Source of the DNA: Opitutales bacterium
Lineage (GTDB): Bacteria > Verrucomicrobiota > Verrucomicrobiia > Opitutales > UBA953
Assembly (NCBI GenBank): GCA_017531845.1
Contig: JAFXKI010000011.1
Coordinates: 1 to 64,000 of the forward strand
Direction of reading: 5' to 3'
Length of the DNA stretch: 64,000 nt
Below the pieces are notes generated by a model. It did no database searches, had not been told where the DNA came from, and saw nothing but the letters and a program-made list of their open reading frames with translations. The number at the start of each line of letters is the position of its first letter. The stretch's first letter is position 1. Positions 54,063-62,851 of this stretch are shown here, piece after piece. Made by a program: the position numbers and the translations under genes.

Positions 54063-54090
54063 GCGTTCCCGTGGCAAAACACCGGAACGC
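54063..54090 (+). terminator. Hairpin after the DegT gene with one CGGGAACG-type arm
   Basis: GCGTTCCCGTG and CACCGGAACGC pair over 11 bases with one mismatch around GCAAAA, followed by TTTCCT. One arm is the exact word and the other is one base off. Confidence 0.55.
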
Positions 54091-54101
54091 TTTCCTCCGT
54101 A

Positions 54102-54132
54102 AATAAAAAGCCCGCGGAAATCTCACGCGGGC
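54102..54132 (-). terminator. Terminator of the RHH gene
   Basis: GCCCGCG (54110-54116) and CGCGGGC (54126-54132) pair around nine bases. Read on the minus strand the hairpin is followed by UUUUUAUUU. It lies about 27 bases beyond the stop at 54159. Confidence 0.75.
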
Positions 54133-54158
54133 GAAATTGAAACAATTCATCGTAGGGC

Positions 54159-54389
54159 TCAAGCGTTAGCGCTTGGAGACGGAGAGAGCGAAAAGTTGAT
54201 CTTGCTACGCGGCACGCAACAAAGCGGAAACACGATCTCTTTTTCCGCTTCAAAATAATCCAATGCCGATTCGAGCGTTGCTCGCACCAGCGCCGACGAA
54301 GAAACGCCCGTTTGCTTTTCAAAAGCTCTCAACCGAGCCAGCAAATCTTCATCCATACGGACGCCAAGCTGATACGTTTTCTTTTTCAT
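54159..54389 (-). CDS. Ribbon-helix-helix-type regulator
   Basis: The ATG at 54389 gives 76 residues. The first 50 have the ribbon-helix-helix pattern: a short strand (YQLGVRM), then helix 1 (EDLLARLRAFEKQTG), a turn (VSSS) and helix 2 (ALVRATLESALDYFEAE). The last 20 residues are unlike the family. No toxin gene adjoins it, so an antitoxin role is not supported. It lies between the DegT and epimerase genes, on the strand opposite DegT, and has its own terminator. Confidence 0.7.
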   Translation of the reverse strand: MKKKTYQLGVRMDEDLLARLRAFEKQTGVSSSALVRATLESALDYFEAEKEIVFPLCCVPRSKINFSLSPSPSANA

Positions 54390-54432
54390 CGGGGAAAAAT
54401 CATAAAAGCTTCTTGCGAAAAACAAACGAAAT

Positions 54433-54460
54433 TTTTGCAAATCAAAGATTAGCAGCGAAT
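54433..54460. repeat. Right copy of a 28-base imperfect direct repeat
   Basis: See the copy at 51422-51449. It lies just upstream of the RHH gene start, between it and the epimerase gene. Confidence 0.4.
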
Positions 54461-54513
54461 ACTCATTTCCGATGTCCGAGCTTCAAAAGATTTTGTGCCC
54501 GTTTTCGATTTTT

Positions 54514-55455
54514 CTATTTTTCGGAAAAATATTTTATCGTTGCTGCAATGCCGTCGCGCACGGGAACGGGAAGTTTTTCTACACCGAGAGCGCGCTTGAT
54601 TTTTGCGTTTGAAACGACGTAATTTTCCGTAAGCTTGTTGAGGCGATCTTTGTTAAACGGCAAGTGCAAGAGCGTTCCCGCCGATGCCGCCAAGCGCAAA
54701 AATCCTGCGGGAACGCAAACTACGCGAGCCGTCTTCCCGTGCACCGAGCAAATCGTTCGCACCAAATCATTGGTCGAAAGCGGCTCGTCATCCGCAACAT
54801 TGTAAATTCCGGACGGCGGAGATTTTTCCAGCATTTGCGCCAAAATAAATTCCAAATTCTCTATCGCCAAAAACGAGCGGCGATTGTCAAATGCGCCAAG
54901 CGGCCAAGGCAAACCGCGCCTTACGACAGCGTAGAGCAAATTTAAATTTCCCTTGTTACCGGGACCGTGAATCATGCACGGACGAATTATATAAACGCGC
55001 TTTCCGCCGGATTCGTCTTTTTCAAAATCAAAATTTTCGCGCAAAAAACTTTCTGCCGCGATTTTGCTTTCTCCGTAGGGTCCGACCGGCGCAGGAACGA
55101 CGTCCTCCGTCAGCGCACCGCCGGAAACAAAATCCGCCGCAGCCTTTACTGAACTGAAAAAGTAAAAATGCTTCGCCGGGGATTTGAGAAACCAGGCGAA
55201 AATCTTTTTCGTCAGCTCCGTATTTACATCAAAGTAAACCTGCGCACCCGCACGATTTTTCAAATCGTGAGCTTTTCCCGCAAGGTGAATCACGGCGTCA
55301 ACGGCGGGTAGCGTTCCCGCCTTCAAATCCGCCCAAGAAAACTCCGCAGAGCCGGGTTGCGCGCTTAGCCCGAAAATTTCGTGTCCATTTTTCTTAAACG
55401 CCACCGAAATATTTTTTCCGACAAATCCGCCGATTCCCGTGATGAGAATTTTCAT
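54514..55455 (-). CDS. NAD-dependent epimerase/dehydratase (WbpV-like)
   Basis: The 313-residue extended SDR has the NAD motif TGIGGFVG (6-13), a YGESK catalytic phrase (about 130) and RPCMIHGPGNKGN. The family includes GalE/WbpV-type UDP-HexNAc C4-epimerases that work with WbpL transferases, and a WbpL-like gene lies 2 kb away. Its start codon overlaps the stop of the upstream epimerase by one base, so it depends on that gene for translation. The two epimerases look like paralogues. Confidence 0.88.
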   Translation of the reverse strand: MKILITGIGGFVGKNISVAFKKNGHEIFGLSAQPGSAEFSWADLKAGTLPAVDAVIHLAGKAHDLKNRAGAQVYFDVNTELTKKIFAWFLKSPAKHFYFFSSVKAAADFVSGGALTEDVVPAPVGPYGESKIAAESFLRENFDFEKDESGGKRVYIIRPCMIHGPGNKGNLNLLYAVVRRGLPWPLGAFDNRRSFLAIENLEFILAQMLEKSPPSGIYNVADDEPLSTNDLVRTICSVHGKTARVVCVPAGFLRLAASAGTLLHLPFNKDRLNKLTENYVVSNAKIKRALGVEKLPVPVRDGIAATIKYFSEK

Positions 55456-56456
55456 TACGCCGCCTCCTTTTCAACCGCGACGTAACGCGGCGGGAACAAA
55501 ACCGCGTTCCCGCGGAAAACAAGCGAATTAACTTTTATTAACGGGGGGAGGGGGGGGGGTAGTGCGATGTAGTTTTCGAGAATTTCGGCGGGAGTCCAGC
55601 CGAGTTCAGCGCGCGCTTTCGCGTTCGAGAACGTCAACGTTTCCGTAATCTTTTTCAGTCGAGAAGAGTCAATCGGCGCTTTTCCCAAGCAACAATCTCC
55701 GATGAGAGCCAAGCATTTTGCCAGCCAAAGCGGAATCGCAATCGGTTCTTTTTTTCCGAGCTGTCGGGAAATCAATTTCTCCAACTCAAGAAAACTCGGC
55801 GCACAGGTTGCGCACGCGTTGAAAATTCCGCCTTTTGCCTCGGAAAGCAGAGCCAAGCGGGCGAGATCTTCAACCATCACGATACTTTTTCGCGCCGCGC
55901 CCTGCCCGATTCTCAAATATTTTCCGGATTTCATGCCGCGCACCATCGCGCCGAGATTTCCCGGAGCGTCCGGTCCCGCAATCAGCGACGGACGCAAAAT
56001 TGTGAGAACGACTCCGTGTTTATCGCACCAATCTTTTAAAAAGGCTTCAGCCGCAATTTTACTTTTCGCATACGGCGACGTTCCCGCGAGCGCACTCTCC
56101 TCCGATATATTTTCTCCGCTTTCTTTCCCGTAAACAGCAACCGTGCTGATAAAAACGAACGCTTCCGGCGTTCCCGCGCGTTCCAATGCCGCGCAGAGAT
56201 TTTGCGTTCCCGTTAAATTGACATCAAAAAAAACTTTCGCCTCCGCTTCGGTTCGCGGCACGCTATGAGCCTTTCCGGCAGCATGAACGACAAGATCCGG
56301 TTTTTCCGACAAGCAGGGAATTTCACTTGCGAGATCCGCGACAATCGCGCTTCCCGAAGCGCGCCCCAAGGTCGTAACAACGTAATGTTTATCCAAAACG
56401 GGAAGTATATTTTTCCCGACAAATCCGGACGCCCCGGTCAGCAAAAGCTTTTTCAT
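55455..56456 (-). CDS. NAD-dependent epimerase/dehydratase with a poly-C tract near its end
   Basis: The ATG at 56456 gives 333 residues. The motifs TGASGFVG (7-14), the catalytic phrase YAKSK and RPSLIAGPDAPGN fit the extended SDR family. After the usual end near GWTPAEILENYIAL comes a Pro-rich stretch from C10-T-C6, then about 30 non-conserved residues. With nine or eleven C in the longer run the reading frame ends within about 12 codons. In the present state the stop overlaps the start of the next gene. Phase variation is inferred, not shown. Confidence 0.85.
   Translation of the reverse strand: MKKLLLTGASGFVGKNILPVLDKHYVVTTLGRASGSAIVADLASEIPCLSEKPDLVVHAAGKAHSVPRTEAEAKVFFDVNLTGTQNLCAALERAGTPEAFVFISTVAVYGKESGENISEESALAGTSPYAKSKIAAEAFLKDWCDKHGVVLTILRPSLIAGPDAPGNLGAMVRGMKSGKYLRIGQGAARKSIVMVEDLARLALLSEAKGGIFNACATCAPSFLELEKLISRQLGKKEPIAIPLWLAKCLALIGDCCLGKAPIDSSRLKKITETLTFSNAKARAELGWTPAEILENYIALPPPLPPLIKVNSLVFRGNAVLFPPRYVAVEKEAA
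55543..55559 (-). repeat. Homopolymer tract C10-T-C6 (on plus strand G6-A-G10)
   Basis: The plus strand holds GGGGGG (55543-55548), A (55549), and ten G (55550-55559). It lies within codons of the epimerase gene and is the longest homopolymer of G or C in the window. Such tracts are prone to slippage. Confidence 0.9.
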
Positions 56457-56558
56457 TCGGGAAATTCTCACATTTCGTTTTTAAGCAGACAAGATTCAAA
56501 ATTTCAAAAATTCATTTTCACCTTGCGGGAACGCGGCGGAAAGAGTTTCTTTTCGACT

Positions 56559-57497
56559 ATGAAAAAAACCTTGCAGGAAGCACCGGGACTCTGCCACCGC
56601 TTAAGCTGGAACGAAATTGATCCCGATTATCTCAAAACCATTGTTTCGCTCGCTCGCGACGAAGATATTGCGGGAACGGGACTTTGCTCCGCGATGCGCC
56701 CGAAGCGCGCCGGAGACCCGACAACGGAAACGACGGCTCCGCAGGGAAAAATCGCTTCCGCGCGCTTCGTTGCACGCAAACCTTGCACACTTTCCGGGCT
56801 TGCGCTTGTTCCCGTCATCCTCGAAATCTACGGAGGAAAAGTTTCCGCACAAATGAACGTCGCGGACGGCGAGAGCGTTCCCGCCGGAACCGTCATCGGA
56901 TCCATCTCCGGCGATGCGGCTCAAATGCTCACGGCGGAGCGCGTGATGCTGAACTTTCTCCAGCGAATGAGCGGGATTGCCACGCAAACGGCAAAATATG
57001 TTCAGGCCCTCGGCAACACCGAAACACGTTTGCTTGACACGAGAAAAACGACTCCCGGGCATCGCGTGCTTGACAAATACGCCGTCGGTTGCGGCGGTGC
57101 ATGGAACCACCGCATCGGGCTTTACGATCGACTCATGCTTAAAGACAACCACCTCGCGGCAGATGAATCCGTAGCGGGAACGCGCCTTGCGAATCTTATA
57201 AGGCATTCCCGCAGTCAACGGCCTGACCTGCTCTGCGAAGTCGAGGTAGACGCGATCGCACAAATTCCGCCCGTTCTCGAAGCCGGAGCAGACATTATTC
57301 TGCTCGATAATTTTTCCGTCGAAGATTTGAAAAAAGCCGTTGAACTTATCGGCGACGAGGCGTGGACGGAAATCAGCGGCGGAGTTTCGCTTGAAAGCCT
57401 ACCGGTTCTCGGAACCGTCGGTGCCGACTTCGTTTCCTGCGGAGCGCTTACCCACAACGTTCCATGGATCGATATCGGGCTTGATTGGGACGAATAA
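56559..57497 (+). CDS. nadC: Quinolinate phosphoribosyltransferase (nicotinate-nucleotide pyrophosphorylase)
   Basis: NadC makes nicotinate mononucleotide from quinolinate in NAD synthesis. From the ATG at 56559 the protein has 312 residues. The typical phrases are AERVMLNFLQRMSGIAT, LDTRKTTPGHRVLDKYAV and HRIGLYDRLMLKDNH, and the later EVEVDAIAQIPPVLEAGADIILLDN block. It diverges from the epimerase genes and has its own terminator. An Ala-rich N-terminal difference from other NadC proteins is minor. Confidence 0.95.
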   Translation: MKKTLQEAPGLCHRLSWNEIDPDYLKTIVSLARDEDIAGTGLCSAMRPKRAGDPTTETTAPQGKIASARFVARKPCTLSGLALVPVILEIYGGKVSAQMNVADGESVPAGTVIGSISGDAAQMLTAERVMLNFLQRMSGIATQTAKYVQALGNTETRLLDTRKTTPGHRVLDKYAVGCGGAWNHRIGLYDRLMLKDNHLAADESVAGTRLANLIRHSRSQRPDLLCEVEVDAIAQIPPVLEAGADIILLDNFSVEDLKKAVELIGDEAWTEISGGVSLESLPVLGTVGADFVSCGALTHNVPWIDIGLDWDE

Positions 57498-57577
57498 CCC
57501 GAACTTTTTCGGGAGAGAAGCGAGAAGACACCCGAAAATCAGAAACCGGCGACATTTCTAATCTCTTCCCCTGTATC

Positions 57578-57620
57578 GGCTTCCTCAAAAGACAAACTTT
57601 TAGAGGAAGCCTTTTGTTTT
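57578..57620 (+). terminator. Terminator of nadC
   Basis: GGCTTCCTC (57578-57586) and GAGGAAGCC (57603-57611) pair, extended by AAAAG/CTTTT, followed by TTTTGTTTT. Confidence 0.85.
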
Positions 57621-57640
57621 GACTTCTTTTTCTTGAATAA

Positions 57641-57683
57641 AAAAGCGTTCCCGCGAAATAATCTTCATCGCGGGAACGCTTTT
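57641..57683. terminator. Bidirectional terminator: 16-base perfect inverted pair of the CGGGAACG word
   Basis: AAAAGCGTTCCCGCGA (57641-57656) and TCGCGGGAACGCTTTT (57668-57683) pair perfectly around an 11-base loop. On the right T-rich DNA follows, and on the left an A run, so it can end both nadC and the secretin transcript. Confidence 0.93.
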
Positions 57684-57702
57684 GATTTTTCGGAAACGCT
57701 AA

Positions 57703-60597
57703 TTAAAGCGAACCGGCAGAACTCGGCGTATTTGCCGCCTCTTCAGCAGCATTTTCCGTCGGGCGAGTGGATTCACGATAAAGCACGCCGGAAGAAGTCA
57801 TGAACGTCGGGTTCGAGTAAATTTCGGCAGGACTTGTTCCCCGGAAGGTCGAAATTGCAGCAGAACCGCCGCGGGAAATCAGGTTCCCCGTGATGAACAC
57901 AAGAAGATTTTTCTTTTGAACAGCCTTAGATGTGCCACGGAACGCAGATCCGATAAGGGGAAGATCCCCGAGAATCGGAACTTTGTCGTCCACCGTGCGG
58001 ATTTCTTCACGCATCAAGCCCCCGATCACCATTGTCGCCCCGTCCGCAATTGTAACGGAGGTTTTAACGCGACGAATGTTAAATACCGGTTGGTAGTAAG
58101 TCATCGGCGTCGTAACAATTGTAGATCCGACCATGGAAACCGCCGTTCCGCCGTAGTCCATGAAGCCTTCAAATTCCATGATTTTGAGATCGTCAATCGT
58201 GAGCTTAATGGAGTTATCCGCGTTCACGGTCGGCGTAACATTGAGGATGATACCAACTTTTTCAAATTCTTCGGAAGTCGTACGATCGAATTGCGGGACA
58301 GCCGGAGCAATCGTAACCGTTCCGCCGCCGCTACTCCAATTGTTATTATTATTGTTGTTGCTACCGGAAGAAGAAACTTCCATTTGCGGATCATCGTAGG
58401 AGGACGGGAAATTGATCAGTTGGGCGATTTCAATTTCCGCCGGCTGTTCGGTTTCAACCGTTAAGCTCGGAGCCGCCATGATATCCGCCCCCGACTTGTT
58501 ATCAAGAAGGTTTAGCAACAAATAGACATCGTAATCGTCAAGCGTCCCGACTTTTCCGACGAAGCTCGGGACTGCACTTCCGAAGACACCGTCTGCGACA
58601 TCACTGGGATTAGAGACCCCGGACGGACCGAAATAGAGCGAACCCCGCACGGAAGGCACCGGGCTGTCGAAAGATTGCCACTGCATTTTTCCGTCATTTT
58701 CTCCGACAATGTTTCCTTCGTCATCATAGATGTACTGAGGAGCATTTCCGATTTGGATTTTCTTCGTTCCCGCGTCGACGGCGTGCGTTTCATGAGAGCC
58801 GCGATTATACGTTCCCGCGCGAACGATTCCGTCCTTTGCGAGACGCCAGTTAGCGGTGGCTTCATGGAGTGCCGTGTCGCTGACTTCAATAAATTTGGCT
58901 TCGATGTTGACCTGTTTAATGGAGTCTTCGTCGAGCTTCTGAATCGTGCGGCGAATTTTTTCGATCGTCTTCGGGTCGGAATGGACGACGGTGAAAACGT
59001 TTTCGTCGCAGGTAATCGTGTCTTCCGGACCGAACTTAATACCGCGCTTTTGGAAGTAAAGCTTCGGAACATCCGTTTCGTCGACTTCCGGAGCGGCTGC
59101 TGCGGCTGCTCCGCCCCAGGGATCGTTTCCGGCGTCTGCCGTCGCCGCCGTTGCAGAAGCGCGCATCACGGATTTTTTCATCTTTTCGATTGCATTCGTC
59201 GACGGAATTTCGACTTCGAGAAGATTGGTGTTCCCGATTGCCGGGTGAACTTCGACGATGCCGTCGCGAATATCGTAGGAATAATTCGCTCGACGGAGAA
59301 TCAGGTCGAGCACCTTCGAAAGCGGCTGGCTTTGAATAGAAAGATTGATCGGAGGCAGATCCGCAAGCCCCTGAACGCCTTCTGCGATAACAATGTCGAG
59401 CCCGCGCCCGGTCGGGTCGTAGCTCTTTGCGAGTTCGTTCAAGGTATCAATTGCGCTCTGAAGATCTGCGTTACGAAGGGAGACCGTGATGAGCAGGCGA
59501 TCCATCTTGAGCTTGAGCGGATCCTGATTCGGATCTTTTTCAGCAGCTTTTGCTTCAACGGAGAACGCACGACCGAATCCCCAGGATTCCGATGCGTGGT
59601 TAAGCATCGTTGTGCGGGTCACTTCGTGGTTATAGGCAGCGGAATTCGCGAGAATCTCATTGATGCGGAGCTTCTTGGCTTTTGCCTGCATGTTGTTCGC
59701 ATCATAGAGCAGAACGTTATCGTAATAGCGCAAAGCTCCTTCGTAATCGCCGTAGAGATAGAGGGAATTTGCCTTTGCGAGAAGCGTTTCCGTTTCCGAT
59801 TCATCGCGCTTGAGCGCAGGATTCAGATTGTAGGGATCATACGCGTCCGGGGTCTTGCACCATGCGTCGAAATAAGTTTTAAGGCTGAGATAAAGGCGAT
59901 GCTTTTCTCCTACGATGTTTTTAACTTCGTTCAAGTAAGATTCCGCTTCTTTCGGAGCACGCTTAGCGATGGCGTCCTGAAGATACGCCGCAGAAATTTG
60001 AGCACGAACCAACTTGACCTTATCCTGCTCGGCGACGGTAGACGGGAGCACCGGCAATACCGTGCGGGCGCGATCCACAGCCGAAATCGCTTCGGGGAGG
60101 CGATGGCGAGCCAGATGATCGCTCGCTTCTTCAAGATGGCGTTCCGCCATGAGAATCGCGCTACGATTGCGGGCGCGAGCATCATCAATCATCCCGTCCG
60201 CCACCGACGCATCCGACACCCCATTTTGCTTTTCCAATGCCCGCTGACGAATGAGGGAGATTTTATCTCTAAACGGCACGGCGGCAACGTTGTCCGGGAG
60301 CGCGGATTCCGCTTCGCTCAAAAGAGCAAGCGCATCATCCGTGCGACCTTGCGCAATGTATCCGTTCGCTTTAAAAAGTGCGGCGTCGACTTCTTTGAAT
60401 ACGGCAGAATAACGCTTCACGACGCGTTCAAGTGCCGTTTCTTCCGAATCGGCAGGCGCGGGAGCATTAGACTCGGCGTTGTTAACCGGTGCTTCTCCTT
60501 CTTCCGCGAAAGCGGCAGGCGCGACGACACCGGAAGCGACCGTTGTCGAGACGAGAATTGAGGAGAACAGATTTTGGAGGCGCAGGAGCTTATTCAT
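57703..60597 (-). CDS. Type IV pilus secretin, Amuc_1098-like
   Basis: The 964-residue protein has a signal peptide (about 1-31), a long helical TPR-like region (about 40-340), a secretin N-type domain (about 380-480) and a C-terminal secretin barrel. The barrel has the phrases VAIVGSTIVTTPMTYYQPVFNIRRVKTSVTI and GGLMREEIRTVDDKVPILGDLPLIGSAFR. This plan and the operon order match Akkermansia Amuc_1098. A low-complexity run of Asn (SSSGSNNNNNN) interrupts the barrel near 765. It is the last gene of the pilus operon; a terminator lies 20 bases after the stop. No CGGGAACG word occurs in its first two thirds. Confidence 0.88.
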   Translation of the reverse strand: MNKLLRLQNLFSSILVSTTVASGVVAPAAFAEEGEAPVNNAESNAPAPADSEETALERVVKRYSAVFKEVDAALFKANGYIAQGRTDDALALLSEAESALPDNVAAVPFRDKISLIRQRALEKQNGVSDASVADGMIDDARARNRSAILMAERHLEEASDHLARHRLPEAISAVDRARTVLPVLPSTVAEQDKVKLVRAQISAAYLQDAIAKRAPKEAESYLNEVKNIVGEKHRLYLSLKTYFDAWCKTPDAYDPYNLNPALKRDESETETLLAKANSLYLYGDYEGALRYYDNVLLYDANNMQAKAKKLRINEILANSAAYNHEVTRTTMLNHASESWGFGRAFSVEAKAAEKDPNQDPLKLKMDRLLITVSLRNADLQSAIDTLNELAKSYDPTGRGLDIVIAEGVQGLADLPPINLSIQSQPLSKVLDLILRRANYSYDIRDGIVEVHPAIGNTNLLEVEIPSTNAIEKMKKSVMRASATAATADAGNDPWGGAAAAAAPEVDETDVPKLYFQKRGIKFGPEDTITCDENVFTVVHSDPKTIEKIRRTIQKLDEDSIKQVNIEAKFIEVSDTALHEATANWRLAKDGIVRAGTYNRGSHETHAVDAGTKKIQIGNAPQYIYDDEGNIVGENDGKMQWQSFDSPVPSVRGSLYFGPSGVSNPSDVADGVFGSAVPSFVGKVGTLDDYDVYLLLNLLDNKSGADIMAAPSLTVETEQPAEIEIAQLINFPSSYDDPQMEVSSSGSNNNNNNNWSSGGGTVTIAPAVPQFDRTTSEEFEKVGIILNVTPTVNADNSIKLTIDDLKIMEFEGFMDYGGTAVSMVGSTIVTTPMTYYQPVFNIRRVKTSVTIADGATMVIGGLMREEIRTVDDKVPILGDLPLIGSAFRGTSKAVQKKNLLVFITGNLISRGGSAAISTFRGTSPAEIYSNPTFMTSSGVLYRESTRPTENAAEEAANTPSSAGSL

Positions 60598-60667
60598 GCG
60601 AGGGGCGATTTCTCGAGGTGAGAGGTTTAATTAAGGGGTTTAAAAACTATGGAGTAATTTGAAATAT

Positions 60668-61678
60668 TTATCGCTCGGGAGAGAGAACACGCTCCGTCGT
60701 TTTCGGAGCTTTTGTTTTCTTATCCAGCACAGAGGATTGTTTTTCAATTCTTGCTTCTTGAGCGGAAATGTCAAGTCCTTTAATGCGAAAAACGTCCTCT
60801 CCAAGGCGGATTTCTTTGCCGGTTTCAACGAATTTAAACGGAGCAGACGAAGATTCGCGGGAAGCGATCTCCCGAACGATCTCTTTTCGTCCGGGAACGC
60901 GGGTTTCGCTATAAAGCCATTCCGTCGACCCGTCCGTAAAAACGGCTTCCGTTCTGTTTTTGTCCAAAATCGGTTCGACGCCGATAACGAATTCACGCGG
61001 AGCTCGTCCGGACTCATCAATAACGACTGCCGAGTATTTTTTGCTGAATCCGCTGGCACTCATTTGCTGCGTAATACGAAATTCCTTGAGCTTTGCTCCG
61101 GTCTTTTCGATGGTTACCGGCTTTTCGGGAACAAGGCGAACGGTGCGCACACCATTTACCGTATCGTCCTTCAGCGTAATCGGCAGCATGCTCTGCGAGC
61201 CGAAATTCAATATTCTTGAAACGGGGCGTTTCCCCGAAATATCCGAAATATTCAACACGGCGGCGTAGCGTCCGGGGGTCGTGGACTCCGGAACAGGTTC
61301 CGTTCCCGCCGAATACGAATTGATGACGAGGCGAAACTTCGGATGAGAAAGAGATTTTAGGGTTAACCCGAACACCTCTTCCGGAGGCGGAGGAAGCTCT
61401 TTTGCAAAATACTGCTTCTGCTTGGAATCCCAGCTGATTTCCGGAGCGGAAAACAAATCGTAGTTCCAGCCGGCTTCAAGATCAAGCGCGGGAGTGCCCC
61501 AAGCGAACTTTCCTTTTTCCGGGGAAGCGTCTGACCAAGCTTCAACTTCCGCTCCGTTCAAAGATTTTGCAGAAGCGTTTTTCTTCAAATTCTGAGGCGC
61601 GAGCAGCGCGTAGGCGACGCATCCGCCCACGCACGCGAGCAACCCGACGACAAAAAGAAGTTTATCAGAATTTTTCAT
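60668..61678 (-). CDS. Amuc_1099-like pilus-operon protein
   Basis: The 336-residue protein has an N-terminal membrane anchor (KLLFVVGLLACVGGCVAYALL, about 6-26) and a predicted periplasmic beta-rich remainder with little conservation. Between the Amuc_1100-like and the secretin genes, its place is that of Amuc_1099 in Akkermansia. It may link the inner-membrane complex to the secretin, as PilP does, but this is inferred from position. A gap of 70 bases separates it from the secretin. Confidence 0.6.
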   Translation of the reverse strand: MKNSDKLLFVVGLLACVGGCVAYALLAPQNLKKNASAKSLNGAEVEAWSDASPEKGKFAWGTPALDLEAGWNYDLFSAPEISWDSKQKQYFAKELPPPPEEVFGLTLKSLSHPKFRLVINSYSAGTEPVPESTTPGRYAAVLNISDISGKRPVSRILNFGSQSMLPITLKDDTVNGVRTVRLVPEKPVTIEKTGAKLKEFRITQQMSASGFSKKYSAVVIDESGRAPREFVIGVEPILDKNRTEAVFTDGSTEWLYSETRVPGRKEIVREIASRESSSAPFKFVETGKEIRLGEDVFRIKGLDISAQEARIEKQSSVLDKKTKAPKTTERVLSPER

Positions 61679-61684
61679 GGTAAA

Positions 61685-62848
61685 TTATTCCTCCTCGTTC
61701 TCTTCAACGGCTACCGGATTTTCGACGGGCGTAACGTATTCCAGTGTTACCCAAAATTCAGAAAGTGCCTCAGGCGAAACAACGGATTTAATCGGCGCCA
61801 CGGGAACAACCGGCTCTGCGACGGCAGCCGTGTCCGTTCCTGCAGAAGCCGTTCCGAAAATATCAAAATCATCCGCCGCAGGAGCCGGAGCGGTATCCAC
61901 TCCGGGAACTGGAACCGTCGCCGGAGGATTCAACTCGTTTTTCTTCGCATCAATATCCCCCGCGCTTACCGGAGAAACGGCAATGTCGCGAATGTAAATC
62001 GGATAATCCCCGTTTCCGGAAAACGCGGAAACAAAATCCCGCAGCACGGAAGTCGGAGCCACAAACCCTATCTGAAACGCCACAGCATCCACGGCGTTCG
62101 GAACGCGCAACGACGGGAACGGCATCCCGCGGGAATTGCCGGCATACACAAGCCGGTAAAGTCCGGATTCCGCCGACGTCTCCGTCGGCGCGACGGAAAG
62201 TTCATCTTTGTTGACGGGAGCGTTGGTCGCACCGTCTTTTTTCGGCAACTCGGCGGCTTCACGGCGGATTCCTTTAATCCAAAGAAACACGCGCTTGTCC
62301 GGCGGCAAGAGATTTACGTTGCGCAACGTGTTTTCCACATTGTTTCGGGCACCGACAAGTTTTTCTACGAGCAATTGCACCACTTTCTGCTCCGTTCCGA
62401 GAAGCGGGAGCGCTTTTTCGTCCGGCTTAACCGAAAGATAGCGGGAAAAGCCGAAAGACCTTGCATCCGAATCGAGCACGATTTTATCGGACTCTATTTT
62501 TGCAATGTGATTGTTTACGGTGCTGATCAAAGAGCTTTTAAATTCTTCACCGTCCGCCGTTTGCTTCGGGAGAAAGTCCGCGGCACGCTTACCTTTCACC
62601 GCCACAATCTTTTGAGTCTTCGCGTCGGCGAGTTTTTTCGAATTTGCGGACTCAACCGCGAGATTTTCTTCCGTCAGAGCGGGAGCCTCTCCCTGATTTG
62701 CAAGTCGTTTCAGCGATTTTTCGGTTTTTTCAATCACCGTTTTAGTCTTTGAGATGGAAAGATATTCCCACACACAAAGACCGACTCCGGCGAGAAAAGC
62801 CAACGCGAATACGCTGATAATAGCCGTAAAAACTTTATCTTTTTTCAT
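61685..62848 (-). CDS. Amuc_1100-like pilus-operon protein
   Basis: The 387-residue protein has a short cytoplasmic N-terminus, one transmembrane helix (VFTAIISVFALAFLAGVGLCVWEYL, about 6-30), then a helical part with coiled-coil character (SKTKTVIEKTEKSLKRL). Alternating alpha/beta blocks and a Pro/Ala/Val-rich region (about 315-360) follow. PilO has such a plan, and Amuc_1100, which sits in this position, has a PilO-like fold. The stop is six bases before the next gene. The identity rests on operon position and architecture rather than on strong motifs. Confidence 0.6.
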   Translation of the reverse strand: MKKDKVFTAIISVFALAFLAGVGLCVWEYLSISKTKTVIEKTEKSLKRLANQGEAPALTEENLAVESANSKKLADAKTQKIVAVKGKRAADFLPKQTADGEEFKSSLISTVNNHIAKIESDKIVLDSDARSFGFSRYLSVKPDEKALPLLGTEQKVVQLLVEKLVGARNNVENTLRNVNLLPPDKRVFLWIKGIRREAAELPKKDGATNAPVNKDELSVAPTETSAESGLYRLVYAGNSRGMPFPSLRVPNAVDAVAFQIGFVAPTSVLRDFVSAFSGNGDYPIYIRDIAVSPVSAGDIDAKKNELNPPATVPVPGVDTAPAPAADDFDIFGTASAGTDTAAVAEPVVPVAPIKSVVSPEALSEFWVTLEYVTPVENPVAVEENEEE

Positions 62849-62851
62849 TCG

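Noticed and set aside
54159-54389. RHH protein as an antitoxin
   Set aside because: No small toxin-like gene adjoins it; the neighbours are sugar enzymes.
58675-60561. A 628-codon plus-strand frame
   Set aside because: It is antisense to the secretin gene and rich in Arg/Phe/Val without any domain pattern.
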